Below, piece by piece: positions 17,162 to 25,694 of a DNA stretch of 64,000 nt. This DNA is from Pseudomonas moorei (GTDB lineage: Bacteria > Pseudomonadota > Gammaproteobacteria > Pseudomonadales > Pseudomonadaceae): contig NZ_VZPP01000015.1 in the NCBI RefSeq assembly GCF_008801475.1, positions 62,001 through 126,000 on the forward strand, given 5' to 3'. A program made the position numbers and the translations under genes. The notes below the pieces were generated by a model that saw only the letters and a program-made list of their open reading frames with translations, was not told the DNA's origin and did not search any database. Position 1 is the stretch's first letter; every line of letters starts with the position of its first letter.

Positions 17162-17191
17162 CTTCGAGTGGCCAGTGCTTGTCACTCGAAG
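17162..17191. terminator. hairpin after kshA
   Basis: CTTCGAGTG (17162-17170) and CACTCGAAG (17183-17191) form a perfect 9-bp stem with a 12-nt loop just after the kshA stop. No T run follows, so it may protect mRNA rather than terminate. Confidence 0.5.
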
Positions 17192-17249
17192 GCGTGGTTC
17201 ATCAGGGCTATGCCTCCCATCGGCATCACTGCAAAAGGTCACGAGAGCA

Positions 17250-17429
17250 ATGACAATGAAAATAAAAAGCCTTTTTGCCTATTTCGCTCCTTTGTCAATC
17301 CTGTTTTTCCTGGCGTTGACCGTGCTGGCTTCGGTGCCACCGGAGCCAGCCAGCGTCAAGGCCTGCAAGCAATACGCGAGTTGCATCGCCATGAGTTCGA
17401 ACGTGCCCAATTGGCTCAATCTTCGCTAG
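17250..17429 (+). CDS. small hydrophobic protein, 59 aa, unknown function
   Basis: MTMKIKSLFAYFAPLSILFF begins a 59-residue protein with a basic N-terminus and a 20-residue hydrophobic segment, so it is a secreted peptide or a one-helix membrane protein. If cleaved after 'LTVLAS', the mature part has two cysteines in 'CKQYASC'. It lies 105 nt downstream of kshA on the same strand. Its codon use and sensible signal sequence argue for a real gene; an overlapping +1 frame looks like a shadow. I do not recognise a family. Ribosome-binding signals are modest (AAGG 17235-17238). Confidence 0.5.
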   Translation: MTMKIKSLFAYFAPLSILFFLALTVLASVPPEPASVKACKQYASCIAMSSNVPNWLNLR

Positions 17430-17564
17430 CCTGAAGGAAGTGCTCGTTTTGATCATTAAGTTGTTAGTTTCGGTCATTGAGTGACCCTTGGAGTACTCAT
17501 AGTCTGTAAGCCATGACAGAGGGGCGCCAAAGAGCGTCCTCACTTTTCCGTGATGGAGTTACCG

Positions 17565-19604
17565 ATGACCGCCGCTCATTACCCGCACCTGTTGGCCCCG
17601 CTGGACCTGGGTTTCACCACATTGCGCAACCGCACCCTGATGGGCTCGATGCACACAGGTCTTGAGGAAAAGCCCGGTGGTTTCGAGCGCATGGCGGCGT
17701 ACTTCGCCGAACGTGCCCGTGGTGGCGTCGGTCTGATGGTCACCGGTGGCATCGGTCCGAACGACGAGGGCGGGGTGTATTCCGGTGCGGCCAAGCTGAC
17801 CACCGAAGAAGAAGCGCTCAAGCACCGGATCGTGACGCGTGCGGTGCACGAGGCGGGTGGCAAGATCTGCATGCAGATCCTTCACGCCGGCCGTTATGCC
17901 TACAGCCCCAAACAGGTCGCGCCGAGCGCCATTCAGGCGCCGATCAACCCGTTCAAGCCCAAAGAGCTCGACGAGGAAGGCATCGAGAAGCAGATCCGCG
18001 ATTTCGTCACCTGTTCGACCCTGGCGCAACAGGCCGAATACGACGGCGTTGAAATCATGGGCTCCGAAGGTTATTTCATTAACCAGTTCCTCGCTGCCCA
18101 CACCAACCATCGTACAGACCGCTGGGGCGGCAGCTACGAAAACCGCATGCGCTTGCCAGTGGAGATCGTCCGTCGGGTGCGTGAAGCGGTTGGGCCCAAC
18201 TTCATCATCATTTTCCGCCTGTCCATGCTCGACCTGGTGGAAGGTGGCAGCACCTGGGAAGAAATCGTGCAGTTGGCCAAGGCCATCGAGCAGGCCGGTG
18301 CGACCATCATCAACACCGGGATCGGCTGGCACGAAGCGCGGATTCCGACCATTGCCACCAAGGTCCCGCGTGCGGCGTTCAGCAAGGTCACGGCCAAGCT
18401 GCGTGGTTCGGTGAACATTCCGCTGATTACCACCAACCGCATCAACACCCCGGAAGTCGCGGAGCAGATTCTGGCCGAGGGCGATGCCGACATGGTCTCG
18501 ATGGCGCGGCCGTTCCTCGCCGACCCGGATTTCGTCAACAAGGCGGCTGAAGGGCGCGCCGACGAGATCAACACCTGTATCGGTTGCAACCAGGCGTGCC
18601 TGGATCACACCTTCGGCGGCAAATTGACCAGTTGCCTGGTCAACCCGCGTGCCTGCCACGAAACGGAACTCAACTATGTGCCAGTCAAGCAGATCAAGAA
18701 AATCGCCGTGGTCGGCGCCGGTCCTGCGGGTTTGTCCGCCGCGACTGTAGCGGCCGAGCGTGGCCATCAAGTGACGCTGTTCGATTCGGCCAGCGAAATC
18801 GGCGGCCAGTTCAACGTTGCCAAGCGCGTGCCGGGCAAGGAAGAGTTCTACGAGACCCTGCGTTACTTCAACCGCAAGTTGCATACCACCAACGTTGAGC
18901 TGTGCCTGAACACCCGCGTGGATGTGGCAAGACTGGTCGAGGGTGGTTACGACGAGATCATCCTGGCGACCGGCATTGCGCCAAGAACCCCGGCGATTCA
19001 AGGCGTCGAGAACGCCAAGGTCCTGAGTTACCTGGACGTGCTCCTTGAGCGCAAGCCAGTGGGCAAGCGTGTCGCGGTGATCGGCGCCGGTGGCATCGGT
19101 TTCGATGTGTCGGAATTCCTCGTTCACCAGGGTGTGTCCACCAGCCAGGATCGCGATGAGTTCTGGAAAGAGTGGGGCATTGACACGCACCTGGAAGCGC
19201 GTGGCGGCGTCGCTGGCATCAAGGCCGCACCCCATGCACCGGCCCGTGAAGTGTTCCTGCTGCAACGCAAGAAATCCAAGGTCGGTGACGGCCTGGGCAA
19301 AACCACCGGCTGGATTCACCGCACCGGTCTAAAGAACAAGCAGGTGCAGATGCTCAACAGTGTCGAATACCTGAAGATCGACGACCAAGGCCTGCATATC
19401 CGCATCGGCGAAAGCGGCGAGCCGCAAGTGCTGCCGGTGGACAATGTGGTGATCTGCGCCGGGCAGGACCCGCTGCGTGAGCTGCAGGAAGGCCTGGTGG
19501 CGGCGGGGCAGAACGTGCACTTGATTGGCGGTGCGGACGTCGCGGCGGAGCTGGATGCCAAGCGGGCGATCAATCAGGGTTCGCGGTTGGCCGCTGAGTT
19601 GTAA
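17565..19604 (+). CDS. fadH: NADPH-dependent 2,4-dienoyl-CoA reductase
   Basis: The 679-aa modular flavoprotein has an N-terminal old-yellow-enzyme TIM barrel, an iron-sulfur motif 'CIGCNQACLDHTFGG..TSC...C' near residues 335-362, and a C-terminal FAD/NADPH part ('VVGAGPAGLSAATVAAERG'). E. coli FadH is about 672 aa. It reduces 2,4-dienoyl-CoA esters during unsaturated fatty acid oxidation. ATG 17565 has GGAG 6 nt upstream. The neighbour order with the ACC deaminase homologue is usual in Pseudomonas, so I regard it as core genome flanking the steroid cluster. Confidence 0.92.
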   Translation: MTAAHYPHLLAPLDLGFTTLRNRTLMGSMHTGLEEKPGGFERMAAYFAERARGGVGLMVTGGIGPNDEGGVYSGAAKLTTEEEALKHRIVTRAVHEAGGKICMQILHAGRYAYSPKQVAPSAIQAPINPFKPKELDEEGIEKQIRDFVTCSTLAQQAEYDGVEIMGSEGYFINQFLAAHTNHRTDRWGGSYENRMRLPVEIVRRVREAVGPNFIIIFRLSMLDLVEGGSTWEEIVQLAKAIEQAGATIINTGIGWHEARIPTIATKVPRAAFSKVTAKLRGSVNIPLITTNRINTPEVAEQILAEGDADMVSMARPFLADPDFVNKAAEGRADEINTCIGCNQACLDHTFGGKLTSCLVNPRACHETELNYVPVKQIKKIAVVGAGPAGLSAATVAAERGHQVTLFDSASEIGGQFNVAKRVPGKEEFYETLRYFNRKLHTTNVELCLNTRVDVARLVEGGYDEIILATGIAPRTPAIQGVENAKVLSYLDVLLERKPVGKRVAVIGAGGIGFDVSEFLVHQGVSTSQDRDEFWKEWGIDTHLEARGGVAGIKAAPHAPAREVFLLQRKKSKVGDGLGKTTGWIHRTGLKNKQVQMLNSVEYLKIDDQGLHIRIGESGEPQVLPVDNVVICAGQDPLRELQEGLVAAGQNVHLIGGADVAAELDAKRAINQGSRLAAEL

Positions 19605-19618
19605 TCGCAGCTGCTAAG

Positions 19619-19646
19619 ATGCCGGCTCTTTACCCTGGGCCGGCAT
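19619..19646. terminator. hairpin between fadH and the ACC deaminase homologue
   Basis: ATGCCGGC (19619-19626) and GCCGGCAT (19639-19646) form a perfect 8-bp stem with a 12-nt loop. No long T run follows. Its position argues that the downstream gene starts at ATG 19649 rather than 19619. Confidence 0.5.
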
Positions 19647-19648
19647 CA

Positions 19649-20575
19649 ATGCTTTCTCCTCCTGCAAACTGGCTACCCCAAGCCCCCCTTGAACCGCTGC
19701 AACTCGACTGGCTCGGCGCAGCCAGAATCGAAGTCGCCATCCTGCGCCTGGATCAGATCGACCCGCTGATCAGCGGCAACAAATGGTTCAAGCTCATCGA
19801 ACACCTCAATGCCGCTGACCGAGCGGGTGCCGAGGGCATCATCAGCCTCGGCGGCGCGCACTCCAATCACCTCCACGCACTGGCCGCCGCCGGCAAACGC
19901 CTGGGTTTTGCCACGGTCGGCCTGCTGCGCGGACATCCTCAGCAAACGCCCACCGTGAAAGACTTGCAGGCGTTCGGCATGCAGTTGCACTGGCTCGGTT
20001 ACGGTGGCTATCGCGCGCGGCATGAAGCGGGTTTCTGGCAGCCGTGGCAATCCCGATACCCGACATTGCATCCCGTTCCGGAGGGCGGCGGCGGTTTGCC
20101 CGGCGCGCGGGGCTGCATGCAGTTAAGGGCGCAGGTCTCTGCGCAACTGGCCAGTATCGGCTGGAGCGGCTACGACGGTTGGTGGCTGGCCTGCGGAACG
20201 GGCACGACCCTGGCCGGCCTGGTGCTGGCCGAAGCGGGGGCTCATCCGGTTTACGGTGCGCTGGCGGTGCCCGACGATCACGGCGTGGCGCAGCAGGTCG
20301 AGAGGATCGTTGAGGAAGCGGGTGAAACCAGAGCGCTTTATGAACTGTTCGACGCCAGTCGTGGCGGGTTTGCCCGCGTCGATCCGGCGTTGCTTGAATT
20401 CATCGAAAAGACCGAGAACGCCAGCGGCATTCCCCTGGAACCGCTGTACACGGGTAAGGCGATGCTGGCGCTCAAGCAGCAAGTCGAAGCGGGCAAGTTT
20501 GCGCCCGGGACGCGACTGATCTTCATCCACACCGGCGGCTTGCAGGGCCTGCGAGGCTTCGGTTCACAACATTGA
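19649..20575 (+). CDS. ACC deaminase/D-cysteine desulfhydrase family PLP enzyme
   Basis: This roughly 308-aa fold-type II PLP enzyme has the cofactor lysine in 'SGNKWFKL' and 'SLGGAHSNHLHALAAAGKRL' beside the phosphate-binding region. The family splits D-cysteine to pyruvate, H2S and ammonia, or deaminates 1-aminocyclopropane-1-carboxylate. The residues that tell the two apart were not checked; D-cysteine desulfhydrase-like activity is the more common assignment for this fadH-linked gene. The start is uncertain (19649 preferred, 19619 possible). Confidence 0.8.
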   Translation: MLSPPANWLPQAPLEPLQLDWLGAARIEVAILRLDQIDPLISGNKWFKLIEHLNAADRAGAEGIISLGGAHSNHLHALAAAGKRLGFATVGLLRGHPQQTPTVKDLQAFGMQLHWLGYGGYRARHEAGFWQPWQSRYPTLHPVPEGGGGLPGARGCMQLRAQVSAQLASIGWSGYDGWWLACGTGTTLAGLVLAEAGAHPVYGALAVPDDHGVAQQVERIVEEAGETRALYELFDASRGGFARVDPALLEFIEKTENASGIPLEPLYTGKAMLALKQQVEAGKFAPGTRLIFIHTGGLQGLRGFGSQH

Positions 20576-20591
20576 AGGGTATTGAAACAAG

Positions 20592-20615
20592 TGTGGGAAC
20601 AAGCTTGCTCCCACA
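20592..20615. repeat. REP-type hairpin between convergent genes
   Basis: TGTGGGA (20592-20598) and TCCCACA (20609-20615) flank an AAGCTT-centred loop that is itself palindromic. It lies between two convergent genes and may serve as a bidirectional terminator. Confidence 0.65.
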
Positions 20616-20630
20616 TTCAGGCGTTGGGTC

Positions 20631-21191
20631 TCAGGAATCGCCGCTCACCCGTTTGGGCATCATCCGCAGCAAGGTGTTATCGCCTACCACATAGTGGTGA
20701 TAAAGCCCGGCCACCGCATGCAGGCCAATCAGCCAATAGCCGATGGTGGCACCGAGTTCATGCCAGCCCTGAATCTGTTTGGCCAGTGCCTTGTCTTCGC
20801 CGACCAGCATGGGCAGGTCGATGCCGTAGAACATCACTTGATTGCCTTTGGCACTGGTGACCAGCCAGCCGAGCATCGGCATGGCGATCATGAAGATGTA
20901 CAGCGCCCAGTGCATCAGCCTGGCCATTACCGTCTGCCACCGAGGGGAGGCCGGGAAGATTTGCGGCGCCGGGCCCAGGCTGCGAGCAAACAAACGCAAC
21001 CAGACCAGAACGAACACGGTCAGGCCGAGCATGTAGTGCAATTCCACGATCAGCGTCCGACCGCCACTGCCCTTGGGGAAAATACCGCGAAATTCTATGC
21101 TGGCGTAAACCAGTGCCAGCAGGACCAGCATCAACCAATGCAACGCGATCGATACAGTGCTGTAGCGCGATTCGGAGTTTTTCCACGGCAT
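20631..21191 (-). CDS. cytochrome b561
   Basis: The 186-aa inner-membrane protein has four hydrophobic helices and the histidines expected to bind two b hemes ('VSIALHWLMLVLLALVY', 'VELHYMLGLTVFVLVW', 'LMHWALYIFMIAMPMLGW', 'GLHAVAGLYHHYVV'). The bacterial b561/CybB family oxidises ubiquinol and passes electrons to superoxide or other acceptors. ATG 21191 has GAGGA upstream; an extension to 21245 is possible but lacks such a signal. Confidence 0.87.
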   Translation of the reverse strand: MPWKNSESRYSTVSIALHWLMLVLLALVYASIEFRGIFPKGSGGRTLIVELHYMLGLTVFVLVWLRLFARSLGPAPQIFPASPRWQTVMARLMHWALYIFMIAMPMLGWLVTSAKGNQVMFYGIDLPMLVGEDKALAKQIQGWHELGATIGYWLIGLHAVAGLYHHYVVGDNTLLRMMPKRVSGDS

Positions 21192-21320
21192 TCGGTGTTC
21201 CTCACAGGTCTGGTCAAGCCACCGTTCTTGATTGGCGGTGTGCATTAACTGTAATCCTGTTTCAGCGGATTTGCCTGTGGCGATCAGTCGCCGGATGCCC
21301 TGGTTCAGGTAATTGACAGT

Positions 21321-21353
21321 AAAAAGCGCCAGTTCCGTTCAGGCACTGGCGCT
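21321..21353 (-). terminator. terminator after phnX
   Basis: AGCGCCAGT (21325-21333) and ACTGGCGCT (21345-21353) form a 9-bp stem; on the minus strand it is followed by TTTTT (from 21324-21320). It fits a Rho-independent terminator for the phnWX operon. Confidence 0.75.
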
Positions 21354-21372
21354 GTTTGTGCAGGCGTGGCAA

Positions 21373-22200
21373 TCAGTGGGTTTGAGGCATCTCACCGTTG
21401 GCCAGACGCTTGTTGATGTCAGCGATCACGGCCGGCAAGTCAGTGATGGTGTCGATCATGTAATGCGGGCGCGAGCCTTCGAACAGCGCGTGGATACGCT
21501 TGCGTTCGCTGTCCAGTTCGTCGCTGGGCAAGGCGCGATAACCTTCGTAGTCCAGACCCAGGGCGTTGCCCGAACAGATGAGCGCGACGGTCCACATGCC
21601 GGCGCGACGACCTTCGAGAATACCCGGCACCGTGTCGTCGATCTTCACGCAGGCGGCAACGTCATCGATGCCCAGGGCAATCACGTTCGCCAGTGCCTGT
21701 GCCGGCCATGGGCGGCCGTTCGGTACTTCGTCGGTGGCGACCACGTGATCGGCCACGTACCCGTTGGTGGCGGCCAGTTCGACCACCTTGTCCATGACCT
21801 GTTTCGGGTAGCCGGAGCACGAGCCGATCTTGATCCCTTGTTGGCGCAGGTTGGCGATGGTGTCCAGGGCGCCCGGGATCAGTGCCGAATGCTCGGCGAT
21901 TTTCTCGATCTGCAGCGGCATGAAGCGTTCGTAGATGGCGGTCACATCGTCGTCGGTGGGCGTGCGGCCAAACACGTTGCGGTAGCGCTCGGCGACTTCC
22001 GGCTGATTGCACAAAGTGCGGATGTGGTCCCACTTGCCCATGCCCATGGGGCCACGGGCTTCGTCGATGGACACCTGGACGTCGAACTCGGCGAAGGCTT
22101 CGACAAAGATCTGCGTCGGCGCGAAAGAACCGAAATCGACCACGGTGCCGGCCCAGTCGAGGATGGCGGCCTGGAGTTTGTTTGGATTGGTGTAGTTCAT
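21373..22200 (-). CDS. phnX: phosphonoacetaldehyde hydrolase
   Basis: The 275-aa HAD-superfamily enzyme has nucleophile Asp15 in 'LDWAGT' and Schiff-base Lys56 in 'MGMGKWDH', both diagnostic of phosphonatases. It splits phosphonoacetaldehyde into acetaldehyde and phosphate, the second step of 2-aminoethylphosphonate use. ATG 22200 gives the usual length; an upstream in-frame start lacks support. A REPIN separates it from phnW. Confidence 0.93.
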   Translation of the reverse strand: MNYTNPNKLQAAILDWAGTVVDFGSFAPTQIFVEAFAEFDVQVSIDEARGPMGMGKWDHIRTLCNQPEVAERYRNVFGRTPTDDDVTAIYERFMPLQIEKIAEHSALIPGALDTIANLRQQGIKIGSCSGYPKQVMDKVVELAATNGYVADHVVATDEVPNGRPWPAQALANVIALGIDDVAACVKIDDTVPGILEGRRAGMWTVALICSGNALGLDYEGYRALPSDELDSERKRIHALFEGSRPHYMIDTITDLPAVIADINKRLANGEMPQTH

Positions 22201-22247
22201 GGTGATCAAGTCCTGTGGCAACTGGCTAATAGGGGCGATGCGGTTAC

Positions 22248-22336
22248 TGTGGGAGCGAGCCTGCTCGCGATGAGGCCCTGTCAGTCGACTTCATTAGGAA
22301 TGTCAGATCCCTATCGCGAGCAGGCTCGCTCCCACC
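22248..22336. repeat. REPIN between phnW and phnX
   Basis: Two inverted REP arms: TGTGGGAGCGAGCCTGCTCG... starting at 22248 and its reverse complement ending at 22336, with a roughly 40-nt spacer. Confidence 0.85.
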
Positions 22337-22353
22337 TGGGAATGTGGTGTGAC

Positions 22354-23463
22354 TCAGATCTCTAACACTTCCATCTCACGCAGCACGTCGCCAATCGCCG
22401 CCACCGCTTCGCGCATCTGCATCGGGGTGACGTGACCGATGCAGCCGACGCGGAAGGTTTCGACCTGGGTCAGTTTGCCGGGGTAGAGGATGTAACCCTT
22501 GGCCTTGACGCGTTCGTAGAATTCCTTGAACTGGTAGCGTGGATCTTTCGGTGCGTGGAACGTGGTGATGATCGGCGCCTGGATAGCGGCTGGCAGGAAG
22601 CTGCGCAGGCCCAATTTGCCCATTTCTTCCATCAGTGCCTGGCAGTTGGCGGCGTAGCGCTGATGCCGGGCCGGCAGGCCGCCTTCTTCGTTGTATTGCA
22701 GCAGGGCTTCGTGCAGCGCGGCGACCACGTGGGTCGGCGGGGTGAAGCGCCATTGGCCGGTCTTGGCCATGTAGGTGTGCTGGTCATGCAGATCCATCGC
22801 CAGCGAGTGCGAGTTGCCGGCCGCATTGGCCAGGGCTTCCTTGCGGGCGAAAACGAACCCCATCCCCGGCACGCCTTCCAGGCATTTGCCGGAAGCGGCG
22901 ATCAGCGCGTCGAACGGAATCTGTTGCGCATCGACCGGCAGTGCGCCAAAGGAGCTCATGGCATCGATGATCAGGCGTTTGCCGTGTTGCGCAATGACCT
23001 GGGCGATTTCCGGCAGCGGGTTGAGGATACCGGTGCTGGTCTCGCAGTGAATCAGTGCAACGTGGGTAATGCTGTCATCGGCTCGCAGCAGGCGGTCGAC
23101 GTCGGCGGCGGTGGTGGGTTCGTCCTCGGCGGTTTCGAAGGTGCTGAACGGGCGGCCGAGCACTTCGCAGATTTTCGCCAGGCGTTTTCCGTAAGCACCG
23201 TTGATCAGCACCAGCACTTTGCCGTCGCGTGGTACCAGCGTGCCGATGGCCGCTTCGACCGCGAATGTGCCGCTGCCTTGCAGGGGCACGCAGTGATGGC
23301 TGGCGCCGCCGTTGATGATTGCCAGCAGTTGTTCGCAGAGGCTGGCGGTCAGTTGGTTGAAGCGGTCATCCCATGAACCCCAATCGACCATCATCGCCTG
23401 ACGGGTGCGTGCCGAAGTGGTCAGTGGGCCAGGGGTGAGCAGGATGGGGGCGGCAGTACTCAT
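22354..23463 (-). CDS. phnW: 2-aminoethylphosphonate--pyruvate transaminase
   Basis: The 369-aa class V aminotransferase moves the amino group of 2-aminoethylphosphonate to pyruvate, giving phosphonoacetaldehyde and alanine. The N-terminal 'ILLTPGPLTTS' and the PLP lysine in 'ASGKCLEGVPGMGFV' (about residue 193) are characteristic. It is transcribed with phnX and diverges from a LysR gene 110 bp away. Confidence 0.93.
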   Translation of the reverse strand: MSTAAPILLTPGPLTTSARTRQAMMVDWGSWDDRFNQLTASLCEQLLAIINGGASHHCVPLQGSGTFAVEAAIGTLVPRDGKVLVLINGAYGKRLAKICEVLGRPFSTFETAEDEPTTAADVDRLLRADDSITHVALIHCETSTGILNPLPEIAQVIAQHGKRLIIDAMSSFGALPVDAQQIPFDALIAASGKCLEGVPGMGFVFARKEALANAAGNSHSLAMDLHDQHTYMAKTGQWRFTPPTHVVAALHEALLQYNEEGGLPARHQRYAANCQALMEEMGKLGLRSFLPAAIQAPIITTFHAPKDPRYQFKEFYERVKAKGYILYPGKLTQVETFRVGCIGHVTPMQMREAVAAIGDVLREMEVLEI

Positions 23464-23572
23464 TCTCGTGTCCTCGCAATCGATGGGATGAAGCTACGGG
23501 GCTTAAATTGCAATTTGCCGTGCTATCAATCAAATTGTTTGTTGTTATGCCAGCCATCAGTGAGGGTTATTC

Positions 23573-24436
23573 ATGAATCTGTTCCAGCTGCGTGCTTTTG
23601 ACGCCGTGGCCCGTGAAGGCAGCTTTACCCGGGCCGCCGCACGGCTGTTCATCAGCCAACCGGCGGTCACCGGGCACATCAAGGCGCTGGAGGAGCACTA
23701 CCAGATCAGCCTGTTACGCCGCACCGCGCGACGGGTGGAACTGACGGAAGAGGGCACCAAACTGGCGGCGATCACCCGGGCCATGTTCGGCCTGGCCGAA
23801 GAAGCGCAGGCGATGCTGGAGGCCAACCGGCAATTGCTGACCGGGCGCCTGGAAGTGGCGGCGGACGGCCCGCACATGGTCATGCCGATGCTCGCGAGCC
23901 TGCGGGCGCGTTATCCGGGCATCACGGTCAATCTGCGCCTGGGCAATGCCCAGGAAACCCTGGCGGCACTGTTGTCCGAGCATGCCGACGTGGCGGTGCT
24001 GACCGAGGTCGAGCCGCGCAAGGGCCTGCATCTGCAAGCCCTGAGCGAGTCGCGGATTTGCGCACTGGTGCCCGAAGGCCATCCGTGGGCGCAGCGGTCC
24101 AAAGGCGTGCTGCTCAAGGAACTGGATCAGGTCATCATGGTGTTGCGTGAGCCGAGTTCGATTACCCGACGCACCTTTGATCAGGCGTGTACCCAGGCGA
24201 ACGTCAACCCAAGGGTGTTGCTGGAGCTGGACAGTCGCGAAGCGGTGACTGAGGCGGTGGCCGCCGAGCTGGGCGTGGGCGTGGTGTCTTCGGTAGAGGT
24301 AAGCCACGACCCCCGGGTGGCGGCGGTGCCGATCATTGGCGAGGGGTTGGTGAACCGGCACATGATGGGCTGTATGGAGCGGCGTCGGGATTTGCGTTTG
24401 ATCCAGGCGTTTTTCGAGTTGGCGCCAGGCCGATAA
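23573..24436 (+). CDS. LysR-family regulator beside phnW
   Basis: The 287-aa protein has an N-terminal LysR helix-turn-helix ('NLFQLRAFDAVAREGSFTRA', 'FISQPAVTGHIKALEE') and a C-terminal periplasmic-binding-like effector domain. Divergence from phnW suggests control of the phnWX genes by 2-aminoethylphosphonate or an intermediate. GAGG lies 7 nt before ATG 23573. Confidence 0.88.
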   Translation: MNLFQLRAFDAVAREGSFTRAAARLFISQPAVTGHIKALEEHYQISLLRRTARRVELTEEGTKLAAITRAMFGLAEEAQAMLEANRQLLTGRLEVAADGPHMVMPMLASLRARYPGITVNLRLGNAQETLAALLSEHADVAVLTEVEPRKGLHLQALSESRICALVPEGHPWAQRSKGVLLKELDQVIMVLREPSSITRRTFDQACTQANVNPRVLLELDSREAVTEAVAAELGVGVVSSVEVSHDPRVAAVPIIGEGLVNRHMMGCMERRRDLRLIQAFFELAPGR

Positions 24437-24450
24437 ACCGTGGTGCGGCA

Positions 24451-24541
24451 ATCGCGGGCAAGCCACGCTCCCACAGGGTTTGCATCGTACATAAAACGGG
24501 TGATCGACATGAATCCTGTGGGAGCGTGGCTTGCCCGCGAT
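24451..24541. repeat. REPIN between the two LysR genes
   Basis: Arms beginning ATCGCGGGCAAGCC at 24451 and ending GGCTTGCCCGCGAT at 24541, in the inverted layout typical of REPINs. It lies between the ends of two convergent genes. Confidence 0.85.
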
Positions 24542-24555
24542 AGGGCCAGACCTGC

Positions 24556-25428
24556 CTACACCAGACTCTCGCGCACCGTTTCCAGAAACGTCGCCACCAC
24601 CCGCCGCGAACTCTGCTCGCGCAGGCACACCAGCGTCTCGGTCAACCGCCGTTTGCAATCGGTGATCGGCAATGCACACACCCGTGAATCCGCGCCGAAT
24701 TCCGCTGCCGACACCACGCCGACACCAATCCCCACGACCACCGCCTCTCGCGCCGCCTCCCGCCCTTCGACCTGAATCGCCGGGCGGATGCGGAACCCGG
24801 CGCCCGCCATTTCTTCTTCCAGGGTCTGGCGGGTGACCGAGCCGATTTCCCGCAACACCAGCGGCGTATCGTCCAGGTCCGCCAGGCAGATGGACTCACG
24901 ATCGGCCCACGGGTGATTGCGCGACACGAACGCCACCATCGGGTCGTTTCGCAGCGGCACGGAGATCAGTCTTTCATCATCGACATCGCGGCCGAGCAGG
25001 GCCAGATCGGCCTGGTAGTTGAACAGCCGGAACAGCGATTCATCGGTGTTGCCGGTTTCGATCTTCACGCTGATACCGGGGTAACGCTCACAAAAACGGG
25101 CGATTTGCGGCAGCACATGCACCGGTGCATCCACCGCCAGAACCAGGCTGCCCGTCTGCAAGGCCTGGGAATCCTGCAGCAGTTCCTGGGCTTCGGCCTC
25201 GATGACAAAAAGCCGCTGGGTGACGCTCAACAGGCGCTCGCCCAGATCGGTCAGGCGCACCGAGCGCTTGTTGCGGTGGAACAGCAAAACACCGTAGCGC
25301 TCTTCGAGTTTGCGCACCTGGTCGGAAATCGCCGGTTGCGTGAGAAACAGCCGTTCGGCGGCTTTGGTAAAGCTTCCGTGAACGGCGACGGCGTGGAAAG
25401 CTTTGAGCTGGGCGTGGGATACCGACAT
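24556..25428 (-). CDS. LysR-family regulator beside the OPA transporter
   Basis: The 290-aa LysR protein has helix-turn-helix 'GSFTKAAERLFLTQPAISDQ' and a standard effector domain. It is divergent from the transporter gene at 25695 across about 266 bp of AT-rich DNA, so it likely regulates that transporter and the FAD enzyme gene behind it. It is a second LysR next to the phosphonate genes and is clearly different from the first. Confidence 0.87.
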   Translation of the reverse strand: MSVSHAQLKAFHAVAVHGSFTKAAERLFLTQPAISDQVRKLEERYGVLLFHRNKRSVRLTDLGERLLSVTQRLFVIEAEAQELLQDSQALQTGSLVLAVDAPVHVLPQIARFCERYPGISVKIETGNTDESLFRLFNYQADLALLGRDVDDERLISVPLRNDPMVAFVSRNHPWADRESICLADLDDTPLVLREIGSVTRQTLEEEMAGAGFRIRPAIQVEGREAAREAVVVGIGVGVVSAAEFGADSRVCALPITDCKRRLTETLVCLREQSSRRVVATFLETVRESLV

Positions 25429-25694
25429 GGAGACTCCAGTAACAAGCTGAACCTATATTTGAAATACGATAATTCGATTTCACTTATTAATCAGTAATTG
25501 TTTTGATCAGCTTCAGCGCCGCCGATTGTCAGTCGAACAGTCGCGGTGGCCATGAGCCTGTGCGTGCAGTTGCAGGACTCATCTGACCGAAATCACCCCA
25601 GGGACCGAGTGATTTCGTGGTGCTTAAAAAATAAAAAGACAGGCGTTTTCTTCCAATTCTGCCGGCACACTCACACCCTGAGGTCAGAACCAAC

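Noticed and set aside
17497..17518. TAGTCTGTAA... before fadH as another copy of the steroid operator
   Set aside because: Only the TAGTC part agrees; the GRAC-GATGCT half is missing.
17559..19319. 586-codon minus-strand frame opposite fadH
   Set aside because: Antisense shadow of a strongly supported flavoprotein gene.
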